Assembly (NCBI GenBank): GCA_035528035.1
Contig: DATKZI010000013.1
Coordinates: 62,001 to 126,000, forward strand
From: JABLTI01 sp035528035
GTDB lineage: Archaea > Asgardarchaeota > Heimdallarchaeia > JABLTI01
DNA length: 64,000 bases
Reading direction: 5' to 3'
Shown: piece by piece, positions 16,636-24,574 of the stretch
How positions within the stretch are numbered: position 1 is the first letter of the stretch
Layout of the letters: each line of letters begins with the position of its first letter
The notes under the pieces: model-generated
Databases searched by the model: none
What the model saw: the letters and a program-made list of their open reading frames with translations, nothing else
What the model was told of the DNA's origin: nothing
Translations under genes and position numbers: made by a program

Positions 16636-17110
16636 TTATTCAATAATCGATTTTTCTACTGGTTCTACCAATTTTTCTGGGTTAATTTCTACTTTATTCA
16701 AACCTTTTTTTAACCAGATAATTAGGAAGATTGCCGGTATTATTACCAGTAGTAAGAATACACTTGCAGATTGCATTAAATATTGATAACCACCAAGAGG
16801 AGTAGCTAATTGTGCGATTATGATCGATCCTAGAGCCATTTGTCCATACGACCGAATTTTCCAAAGGAGACATTATCAGAGAGAATGCCATATAGTAGTT
16901 TAATGTACCATGGTATCATAATAATTGTTTGATAGGTTATTGAATCATCGGGACTAACACCAAGTCTATCTTGCATAAGTACTGGCAAAAGAAAAATCGC
17001 AGCCATAGCAAATCCTTGCGAAAAATAGAAAAACCCTTGAATTCCCAAATACCATTCACGCCAAGCATCTGCTTGTCGTGAAGAATACTCATCAATTGAT
17101 ATAATCAGTG
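16636..17110 (-). pseudogene. Remnant of an MFS transporter
   Basis: Two pieces of one membrane transporter in different frames. The upstream piece (about 17110 to 16830) reads DEYSSRQADAWREWYLGIQG, then FFYFSQGFAMAAIFLLPVLM and IKLLYGILSDNVSFGKFGR, the usual first helices and loop of a major facilitator. The second (16839 to 16636) reads ALGSIIIAQLATPLGG and a last helix with a charged tail. A full MFS protein has 400 or more residues; only about 150 remain, joined by a deletion and frameshift near 16835. No standard start codon precedes the first piece in frame. Non-functional. Confidence 0.75.
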
Positions 17111-17218
17111 TTAGTGATTTAAAAAACTAGAAAGATTTTGCTAGAATTTCCCTTTCATTTGAAAATTTCTTTAGAGAAACTTTTTAGATAGATTATTTTG
17201 TTAGTATGCTGAATACCT

Positions 17219-18250
17219 ATGTCAAATCAAGCTGAAGTTTCAGTATTATTTATTTTTCAACCTCGAGAAGAATTACAAAAGTACTTTCAAGATAATTTAA
17301 AGAACTATTCAAATGTTAAATTGATTTTTCCTCCAAATTTAGAAGAACAAACCTTTTTGAAATATGCTTCTGAAGCAGATATTATTGTTGGATGGCGTCC
17401 TTCTGAGGAATTATTGACCGCAGCCCATAAATTATCATTATTTATTAATCCAGGAGTTGGTGTACAAGATTTAACTGCGATATTCCATAAGATCAATCAA
17501 ACTAGGAAAGTTATTCTTTGCAATGGTCATGGTAATACTTATTTTACAGCTCAGCATGCTGTTGCTCTTTTATTAGCACTTACAAATAAAATCATCCCAC
17601 ATCATAATTGGATGAAAGAAGGTCAATGGCGTAAAGGTGATGGTGATGCCCAATCAATACCCTTGCGTAATCGAAAAATCGGTCTTTTGGGTTACGGTGC
17701 TGTTAATACCAAAGTTCACAAATTTCTCGCTGGTTTTGATGTAGAATTCCATGTTTTGAAACGTGATTGGAACAAAGAGCGTATTAATACTTTACCTACT
17801 AATGTAACTAAATACGAAGCTAATGGACTTCAAAAATTCCTAAGAGAAATTGATATTTTGATAGTAGCACTCCCTTTAACAACATATACCAGAGAAATTA
17901 TTGGCAAAAAGGAATTGGAATTGTTGGGTTCTAATAGTTTGCTGGTTAATGTTGGTCGAGGGGAACTAATAGAAGAAGAAAGTTTGTTTTATGCTTTAAA
18001 AGAGAATATTATTGCTGGGGCAGCATTAGATGTTTGGTATAATTATAATCCAGAACCAGATAACTCAGGGAAAAAATTCCCTTCCAAATACCCTTTTAAT
18101 GAATTAAATAATGTTATTCTTAGTCCTCATCGTGGTGCTTCACCTATGAATGATTTGCAAAGATGGGATGAAATTATCGAAAATATTATTCGTTTCACAT
18201 TAGGTCAAACTAATTTTCTCAATATAGTTGACCTAAAAAATGAATACTAA
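17219..18250 (+). CDS. D-isomer-specific 2-hydroxyacid dehydrogenase
   Basis: A 343-residue NAD(P)-dependent oxidoreductase that would interconvert a 2-oxoacid and its D-2-hydroxyacid. The Rossmann glycine motif is GYGAVN (158-163), where the last glycine of GxGxxG is asparagine. Catalytic residues are present: R247 in NVGRGEL, a glutamate downstream (AALDVWYN region precedes it) and H304 in LSPHRGAS. The length is normal. The substrate is unknown. It stands alone between the MFS remnant and the converging eS8 gene. Confidence 0.9.
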   Translation: MSNQAEVSVLFIFQPREELQKYFQDNLKNYSNVKLIFPPNLEEQTFLKYASEADIIVGWRPSEELLTAAHKLSLFINPGVGVQDLTAIFHKINQTRKVILCNGHGNTYFTAQHAVALLLALTNKIIPHHNWMKEGQWRKGDGDAQSIPLRNRKIGLLGYGAVNTKVHKFLAGFDVEFHVLKRDWNKERINTLPTNVTKYEANGLQKFLREIDILIVALPLTTYTREIIGKKELELLGSNSLLVNVGRGELIEEESLFYALKENIIAGAALDVWYNYNPEPDNSGKKFPSKYPFNELNNVILSPHRGASPMNDLQRWDEIIENIIRFTLGQTNFLNIVDLKNEY

Positions 18251-18314
18251 ATTCAAAATCATTAGTTTAAATTAAGTAAAAATAAAATAAAAATAAAGCA
18301 ACTCAAGTTGCTTT

Positions 18315-19007
18315 TCAATCTTTCTTTGCAGCAGGTTTCTTCTCAGTTGTAGTAGCTTTAGTAGTAGTTGTTTTCTTGGTTGTAGTAGTTTTTGCTGCTG
18401 GTGTAGTTGTAGTTTTCTTTGTAGCTGGTGTAGTTTCTTTCTTCTCTACAGGTTTTGCTGCTGTGGGAGGTTTAGCAACAGGTTTAGGAGCTGGTTTTGA
18501 AGCTGGTTGTTTTGTTGTGGTTGTTTTCTTTTGAGTTCCAGCTGCACTACCAATTCTTTTAACTTGGAGAGTTTGTCTTTTCTTCTTCTTGGAAGAAATA
18601 GTTCTTTGCTGAGTTTTTTCAACATCAAATTGTGTTGGAATAGCAGAAATAAATCCTTCTTGTCCAGGCCTATTGGTAATAATTGCATATCCTTTTTCTG
18701 TTCTAATGACTGCTCCCTTGGTCATTACCTTTCTACGAGTAAATTCTTTATTCGCGGGATTGCTTTCTACATCTACAATTTTTACTTCTTCAGTTTTACC
18801 TGTGCTTGGATCTGATAAATTACAAGTATCATAACGTAATGCCCTTAATTTGGAGTTTCCTCCACGGGTTCTTATATGTTTGACTCTAGGTTCGCCTATA
18901 ATTGTTTGAGCTTCAGGTCGACCTAATTCAGCTTTTCTCTTTTCATGGTGCTTTTTTAGTCTTGCACCGGTTTTTGTTCTTCTACTAAGGCCCTGCCATC
19001 GTGCCAT
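18315..19007 (-). CDS. rps8e: Ribosomal protein eS8 with long low-complexity tail
   Basis: A small-subunit ribosomal protein. The first 125 residues match eS8: MARWQGLSRRTKTGARLKKH, ELGRPEAQTIIGEPRVKHIR, GGNSKLRALR and NPANKEFTRRKVMTKGAVI. The start is set at 19007 (MARWQG), the conserved beginning, not the in-frame ATG four codons upstream. About 75 extra C-terminal residues consist of Lys, Thr, Ala and Pro (for example KPAPKPVAKPPTAAKP, then KTTTTKKTTTTKATTTEKK). Archaeal eS8 is usually about 125-130 residues, so the tail is an addition, probably disordered and RNA-contacting. Confidence 0.95.
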   Translation of the reverse strand: MARWQGLSRRTKTGARLKKHHEKRKAELGRPEAQTIIGEPRVKHIRTRGGNSKLRALRYDTCNLSDPSTGKTEEVKIVDVESNPANKEFTRRKVMTKGAVIRTEKGYAIITNRPGQEGFISAIPTQFDVEKTQQRTISSKKKKRQTLQVKRIGSAAGTQKKTTTTKQPASKPAPKPVAKPPTAAKPVEKKETTPATKKTTTTPAAKTTTTKKTTTTKATTTEKKPAAKKD

Positions 19008-19253
19008 TTTTTTCAACAACCACTAATACTATTATTATTCTATTCTTTCGCTCTTTATAAGTCTTTAAAACCTTTACTATTATTTTCAGAGTGCCCTCTT
19101 ATAAAAGAGAACTATTTTTTCTCGTACAATTTTTAAGGTTTAAAATTTCTTTCTATATAAGCAGTGTTAGGAGCAATAAAACCAATTTAAAAAACTTTGT
19201 TCAAAGTTGGTCTTGTCGGTAGATAAATGGAAACTCATAGGAGGAGGAATAAA

Positions 19254-19496
19254 TTATTTAGCATTAATTTTCTTATAGACAGGTTTTATTTCATTATTTA
19301 GAGCATTACTATCTCTGAGATGTGCAGCACTCCGTGCGAGTTGTGTTATAATTGATTGTACGTCAAAGGCATCCGCTCCTTCAGGCCAGTCTCCTTCATC
19401 TGAAAAGTCAGCTATCGCTTTTAGGATCCCATTTTCAATTTCCTTCTGTTCATCTTTTCGGTTACGGTGAGATTCATTATCTGATGTAATTGTCAT
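19254..19496 (-). CDS. Small acidic protein of unknown function
   Basis: An 80-residue soluble protein with no recognised domain. It has a helical character: residues 15-35 (DEQKEIENGILKAIADFSDE), an acidic loop with WPEGADAF, then a helix with QSIITQLARSAAHLRDSN. It lies alone between eS8 (same strand, upstream) and a plus-strand small protein. Codon use resembles neighbouring genes, so it is probably real. Confidence 0.5.
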   Translation of the reverse strand: MTITSDNESHRNRKDEQKEIENGILKAIADFSDEGDWPEGADAFDVQSIITQLARSAAHLRDSNALNNEIKPVYKKINAK

Positions 19497-19679
19497 AGTA
19501 TATTCCTACTGCCATATATGAGTTTCACTATCTTCTGTAAAGATATAACCTAAAAGCATTATCTAATACCACGATATCCTACAAATATTATATGAGCTAA
19601 AGCGAATGACTTTTTATTGAGAAAGAATATTTAACTGTTAGAGAAAAATATTTCGAGTAAATTAAGGAGTAATATCTTC

Positions 19680-20048
19680 ATGACTGAGAAAATAGCTAAT
19701 GATAGTAATATCCAAAAACTTGCTAAATATCTTATTGAAGGGAATAAGAAAGATGCCTTATCATTGATTCGTTCAAAGCTATCAGAAGAAAGTGATGATG
19801 CCCCTCAACAATTGGTCTGGAAAGGTTGGGAACGAGCTCTTAACCGCCAAGAAAATAACTCCTTGATTTATCAGTTATTAAATGGTATGCCATTAAAAGA
19901 AGCAAAAAAAGCTCATTCTGATATTAAACGAAAGAAAACTGAAATACTTGTTCGTGATTATACTCAAACAGATTTATCATCAAATTACCTTTCTTTGTGG
20001 GCTTCCCTTCTAGAAATTTATTGCAATATCCATAAAGATAATCAATAA
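19680..20048 (+). CDS. Small helical protein upstream of the putative origin
   Basis: A 122-residue, mainly helical soluble protein (IQKLAKYLIEGNKKDALSLI; LVWKGWERALNRQENNSLIY; KKAHSDIKRKKTEILVRDY). It has no recognised family; the first half resembles a single TPR-like pair of helices, which is speculation. GGAG lies about 10 nt before the ATG. It ends 41 bp before the first origin-box-like repeat and is in the same direction as orc1/cdc6, so a link to replication is possible but unproven. Confidence 0.55.
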   Translation: MTEKIANDSNIQKLAKYLIEGNKKDALSLIRSKLSEESDDAPQQLVWKGWERALNRQENNSLIYQLLNGMPLKEAKKAHSDIKRKKTEILVRDYTQTDLSSNYLSLWASLLEIYCNIHKDNQ

Positions 20049-20089
20049 ATCATTTTATCAAATAGCATACTTATTTATTTTATTAAATA

Positions 20090-20174
20090 GTTCCACTAGA
20101 AAAGGAGGTTAGTAAATTTTATATATGATGGAAGTGTAAAAAAACATAATAGAGTTCCACTAGAAATAGCGGTC
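20090..20174 (+). other. oriC: Putative replication origin: two ORB-like direct repeats
   Basis: GTTCCACTAGAAAAGGAGGTT (first 20 of it conserved in pattern, 20090-20110) and GTTCCACTAGAAATAGCGGT (20154-20173) share the exact 13-mer GTTCCACTAGAAA followed by a G-rich end. That is the layout of archaeal origin recognition boxes, whose core is TTCCANTGGAAA with a G-string. They lie 64 bp apart in the same orientation, separated by AT-rich DNA that could unwind, and 90 bp upstream of orc1/cdc6, the usual place for an archaeal origin. Function is inferred. Confidence 0.7.
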
Positions 20175-20263
20175 TTTCCAGTATTTGCCTAATAATATAA
20201 TTAAGCCTCTAACCAAACGTAACAATGAGTATAAGATGAACAATAGGAGATTAGTAGAATTAC

Positions 20264-21499
20264 ATGACAGATCATCCATTAGATGCCATTTTTGATAGAT
20301 TTTTAACAAGTCCAAGCATCTTTAAAAACCACGAAGTACTTAGACCAAGCCACATACCAGATAATCTACCACATAGAGATTTCGAAATACAATTTTTAGG
20401 AAAGGCATTAGGAAATGCTTTGCGAGATAATCGTCCTAGCAACATTTTTCTTTATGGAAAAACTGGAACAGGTAAGACTATTGTCTCTAAATATGTAACA
20501 AAATACCTCAGACAAAAAGCTGCAGCTATTGGAAAGAATATCATACTCTCGATTTTAAATTGTGTTGAAGTTGATACGGATTATCGAGTTTTAGCACGTT
20601 TATGTGATGTAGTGGGTGAGTCTGTACCATTTACAGGATTACCAACTGATGAGGTTTTTAGTCGATTCAAAGCAAAATTAGATTCAAAGAAGCAATTACT
20701 TATAGTTGTTTTTGACGAATTAGATAAATTACATCATAAAAGTGGGGATAACGTATTATATCAATTAACGAGGATTAATACTGATCTAAAACGAGCACAA
20801 GTTTCATTGGTTTGTATCACAAACGATCTTTCCTTTAAAGAAACACTTGATCCCAGAGTGAGATCAAGTCTATCTGAGGAAGAGTTGGTATTCAAACCAT
20901 ATAATAGTCTTCAATTGGAAGATATATTAGGCGAGCGTTCTGTTGAAGGATTTAATGATGGTGTTCTTACAGAAGGAGTTATTAGTTTATGTGCAGCTTT
21001 AGCAGCACAAGAACATGGTGATGCACGCAGAGCATTAGATTTACTTAGAGTAGCTGCGGAAATAGCGGAAAGAGAAAACGAATCCAAAGTTTTACAGAAT
21101 CATGTAAGAAAAGCTTCAAAACAAATAGAAAAGAACACTATTCAAGAAGCATTAATTTCTTTACCGGTCCAAACAAAACTTGTTTTATGGGGAGTCTATG
21201 TTCTAGAAAAAAGCGCTCTTAAAATTATAACTACTGGTGATTTATACAAAGTATATTTAGAGCTTTGTAAAACAATTAGTCTTGACCCAATAACACCACG
21301 CCGAGCAAATTCTCTTCTTAATGAGTTATCTATGTTAGGAGTAGTAAATACTAAAGTTGTTAGCATGGGTCGCTATGGACGAACTACAAAAGTTTCTTTA
21401 TCTGTTTCTCCTCGTGAAGTTCGAAATATTTTATGTGAAGATTTTCATATCAAAAAAGTTTCAGATTTCGATGCTGATCTCGTTCTCGAACGAGATTAA
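20264..21499 (+). CDS. orc1/cdc6: Orc1/Cdc6 replication initiator
   Basis: A 411-residue AAA+ ATPase that recognises origin DNA and helps load MCM. The Walker A motif is GKTGTGKT (65-72); Walker B is VVFDELDKL (148-156). RVRSSLSEEEL near residue 205 carries sensor-region residues. The C-terminal 110 residues (VQTKLVLWGVYVLEK onward, with TPRRANSLLNELSMLGVV) form the winged helix that binds the ORB. The gene sits just downstream of two ORB-like repeats and opens a run with GINS, MCM and Hel308. Length is typical. Confidence 0.96.
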   Translation: MTDHPLDAIFDRFLTSPSIFKNHEVLRPSHIPDNLPHRDFEIQFLGKALGNALRDNRPSNIFLYGKTGTGKTIVSKYVTKYLRQKAAAIGKNIILSILNCVEVDTDYRVLARLCDVVGESVPFTGLPTDEVFSRFKAKLDSKKQLLIVVFDELDKLHHKSGDNVLYQLTRINTDLKRAQVSLVCITNDLSFKETLDPRVRSSLSEEELVFKPYNSLQLEDILGERSVEGFNDGVLTEGVISLCAALAAQEHGDARRALDLLRVAAEIAERENESKVLQNHVRKASKQIEKNTIQEALISLPVQTKLVLWGVYVLEKSALKIITTGDLYKVYLELCKTISLDPITPRRANSLLNELSMLGVVNTKVVSMGRYGRTTKVSLSVSPREVRNILCEDFHIKKVSDFDADLVLERD

Positions 21500-21763
21500 C
21501 TTTTCTTTTTTTTCAATTCAAATCAGACTAATACTTTCACTTACCTCACCTATCATTAGTGATATATTACTCATAACATACCAAACTATTTAGAATCAAA
21601 AAATAATGGAAATATGACTAAAATTAATGTTGGAAAGAAATATTAACCCAAAGAGTGATTGATATTTTTAGCAAAATGGATTTTTATCCTAAAGCAAAGA
21701 TTAAATTAGGTTACCTTTTGTCTCAAATACAGTTAATTTGGTTATTATCTTGGTGATTAATGA

Positions 21764-22333
21764 ATGAGTGAATTTAATCCTAATCTTGAACTTCAACGTA
21801 TTATCTATGATTTTGAAGAAAAACCTGTTTCTATCAAATGTTTAGTTGATAATTCTGATGTTCATATAGGTGAAGGTTCAATTAAATTAATCAAGGGATC
21901 AGAATTTGAGTTACCTTTATGGGTCGCTCGTATTTTAGCAGAAGAAAAGCAAGTTGAAATCAAAAATATGAAATCTTTTGATATTTCCTATATGCAAACG
22001 GTTCTATGGGATGAAGGAAAAAGTCAGACGCCTATTGAACTCGATCCTGATTTTTATCCTGTAACATCTTTACAAATCGAAAGTTTAGCTAAAAAAGCTG
22101 AAACTGATCCATATGCTTTGCGTGATAAAGAGCGAATGGAAGCATTATTAAAAGATATAATATCAAAAAGAAGGTTCAAAATAATCAAACTCTCACAAAA
22201 AGTAGGTGATCCCTCACCATTTATTAAACATTTAACTCCCGAAGAGCTCTGGTTGTTCAAAAGCTTACGCGATCAACTCCGAGAATGGGAAGCATCCCTT
22301 CTCGATTGTAGCAAGAACAATCCATGCTTCTAA
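21764..22333 (+). CDS. GINS complex subunit (Gins23-like)
   Basis: A 189-residue protein with features of an archaeal GINS subunit. GINS joins MCM and the GAN/Cdc45 protein in the replicative helicase. The beta-rich start (GSIKLIKGSEFELPLWVARI) is followed by a helical domain (LKDIISKRRFKIIKLSQKV; LTPEELWLFKSLRDQLREWE). LPLWVARILAEEK is the stretch typical of the Gins23/Psf2-Psf3 type. It lies 89 bp upstream of mcm, as in many archaea, and that context strengthens the call. Confidence 0.82.
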   Translation: MSEFNPNLELQRIIYDFEEKPVSIKCLVDNSDVHIGEGSIKLIKGSEFELPLWVARILAEEKQVEIKNMKSFDISYMQTVLWDEGKSQTPIELDPDFYPVTSLQIESLAKKAETDPYALRDKERMEALLKDIISKRRFKIIKLSQKVGDPSPFIKHLTPEELWLFKSLRDQLREWEASLLDCSKNNPCF

Positions 22334-22422
22334 TTGTCTACATTTTGAGGGAAAGATGCATAATTCTACTCCAATAAATTATTATTAAAGATTAATGAAA
22401 TTAACAAAAGAGGATTAAGAAC

Positions 22423-24492
22423 TTGGTCTCCGATACAACAGATCCTGTAGCAGCATTTACTGAATTTATTCGCGAATATAGAGATGACAATGGTGATTAT
22501 ATCTATCGACAGAAAATTCAAGAAATGACTGTTGAAGGAGGATTTTCCCTTGAGGTTGATTTTGCGGATTTGATTAAATTTAATCCAGAATTAGCTCGTA
22601 GAACAATTGATGAACCAAATGAATTTCTCGAAGCGGGAAATAGAGCTGTTGCTGAAGTAGTTGAGATCGAAGATTCAGACTATGCCTTTTCTATTCGTGA
22701 TTTTTATATTAGATTCTTTAATTTAGCTGAAAGTGAAACTATCCCACTTCGTTCAATTCGAGCAGAACATGTAGGGAAATTAATCATGTTAAATGGAATT
22801 ACTACTCGAGCCACTGTGGTTAAACCATTGCTCGTAGAAGGATTTTTCCAATGTCTAAATTGTAATGAAATAATTATCAAACCTCAAGAAGAAGGACGAT
22901 ATACCCCCCCTTATGCTTGTGAAAATCCTGCGTGTGGTAGAGCTGGTCCATTCAAACTTCTAACAGAAGATTCGAAATTTATTGATTGGCAAAAAATAAC
23001 TATTCAAGAACGACCTGAGGATTTACCCCCAGGACAAATGCCTCGTTCAGTTACAGTTTTACTAACGAATGATCTAGTCGATACTATTCGTCCTGGAGAT
23101 CGTGCAACAATTACAGGTGTTTTACATTCTATTCCAGATTTTGCACAGAAAAGCACAGGTAAATTAGCAACATTTCATGTAAATATGAATTCAAATAATG
23201 TTATACCAGAGGAAAAGGAATTTGAAACAATTGAAATAACTGAAGAAGAGGAAGCAAAAATTCTAGCATTAGCTAATGATCCGTGGGTTCATAATAAGAT
23301 AATTGATTCCATAGCACCTTCCATTTATGGAAATCTATTGATCAAAGAATCAATTGCTTTATTATTATTTGGTGGAATACCAAAAACACTTCCTGATGGA
23401 TTGAAAATCAGAGGGGAAAGCAATCTCTTAATGATAGGTGATCCCGGTACTGCAAAAAGTCAAATTTTAAGATACGTAGCGTCTTTAGCTCCTCGAGCAT
23501 TGTATACTTCTGGAAAAGGAACTTCTGCAGCTGGTTTGACTGTAGCGGTGCTTCGAGATGCTGAAACAGGTGAATTTGCTCTTGAAGCAGGTGCTTTAGT
23601 GCTAGCAGATAGAGGAGTATGTTGTATTGACGAACTTGATAAAATGCGTACTGAAGATCGCAGTAGTATCCATGAAGCACTTGAGCAAAGAACAGTATCA
23701 ATTGCAAAAGCAGGTATCGTTGCAACCCTTAACGCTCGTTGCTCAATTATTGCAGCAGCCAATCCGAAAATGGGTCGGTATGTTCCCTCTCGAAGCGCTA
23801 CTGAAAACATTAATTTACCAGTTACCATTCTTTCTCGTTTTGATGTTATTTGGATTGTTCGTGATGAACCAGAAAGTGAAGCTGATAAAATTAAAGCTGA
23901 GCACATTTTACGTCTACATACATCCGGTGTGACTGAAAAAGAAGCACCCATTTCTAAGGACCTTTTACGTAAATATATCAGTTACGCTAAAATTAATTCC
24001 CATCCCCGTCTTTCTGAAGATGCTGCTAAACGTTTAGAGGAATTCTATTTGGAAATGCGTGTTGCAGGTGAAGGTGTGGATTCACCTATTGCTATTACTG
24101 CTCGACAATTAGAATCTTTAATTCGTCTTACTGAATCACATGCACGTATGGCTCTTCGTACTGAAGCTTCTGTCGAAGATGCTGATGCAGCAATAAGGGT
24201 TCTTAAAGAATCTCTTCGTCAAGTTGGTATTGATCCTGAAACAGGTAAAATGGATATTGATACTATAATGGTTGGTACCACTTCCTCTACTAGATCTAAG
24301 ATAGAAATCCTTTTGGAAATTATTGCTAACCTTGAAAGTGAACATAAAGGTCAAGCTGTTCCCCTTGAAATTGTTTATGACAAAGCATATGAATCAGGCA
24401 TTAATCGTGAATTTGTAGAACGTAATATTGAACATATGCGTCAAGATGGTATGCTGTTCCAACCAAAAGCTGGTTTTATCAAACGAACTTAG
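22423..24492 (+). CDS. mcm: MCM replicative helicase
   Basis: A 689-residue AAA+ helicase that unwinds the fork as a hexamer. The N-terminal domain has a zinc site C144/C147 and C166/C171. The motor has Walker A GDPGTAKS (339-346), Walker B CIDELDKM (401-408) and the arginine finger SRFD (471-474); a winged helix ends the protein. The start is TTG at 22423, the first in-frame start after a stop, with GAGGA about seven bases before it. It lies between the GINS and Hel308 genes on the same strand. Confidence 0.98.
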   Translation: MVSDTTDPVAAFTEFIREYRDDNGDYIYRQKIQEMTVEGGFSLEVDFADLIKFNPELARRTIDEPNEFLEAGNRAVAEVVEIEDSDYAFSIRDFYIRFFNLAESETIPLRSIRAEHVGKLIMLNGITTRATVVKPLLVEGFFQCLNCNEIIIKPQEEGRYTPPYACENPACGRAGPFKLLTEDSKFIDWQKITIQERPEDLPPGQMPRSVTVLLTNDLVDTIRPGDRATITGVLHSIPDFAQKSTGKLATFHVNMNSNNVIPEEKEFETIEITEEEEAKILALANDPWVHNKIIDSIAPSIYGNLLIKESIALLLFGGIPKTLPDGLKIRGESNLLMIGDPGTAKSQILRYVASLAPRALYTSGKGTSAAGLTVAVLRDAETGEFALEAGALVLADRGVCCIDELDKMRTEDRSSIHEALEQRTVSIAKAGIVATLNARCSIIAAANPKMGRYVPSRSATENINLPVTILSRFDVIWIVRDEPESEADKIKAEHILRLHTSGVTEKEAPISKDLLRKYISYAKINSHPRLSEDAAKRLEEFYLEMRVAGEGVDSPIAITARQLESLIRLTESHARMALRTEASVEDADAAIRVLKESLRQVGIDPETGKMDIDTIMVGTTSSTRSKIEILLEIIANLESEHKGQAVPLEIVYDKAYESGINREFVERNIEHMRQDGMLFQPKAGFIKRT

Positions 24493-24574
24493 AATAGGTT
24501 GGTGTTAAAATCCCTTTGTCCTACAAAGATTCTTAGAACAATCCTTAGTGAGAGCTAAAATACGTGATTAGGAA

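Noticed and set aside
18446..18815. Leucine-, glutamine- or serine-rich ORFs opposite or in other frames of eS8
   Set aside because: They are shadows of the low-complexity eS8 tail and have composition typical of reading the wrong frame.
23408..23951. ORFs in other frames over the MCM gene
   Set aside because: MCM motifs are continuous in the chosen frame; the others have no motif.
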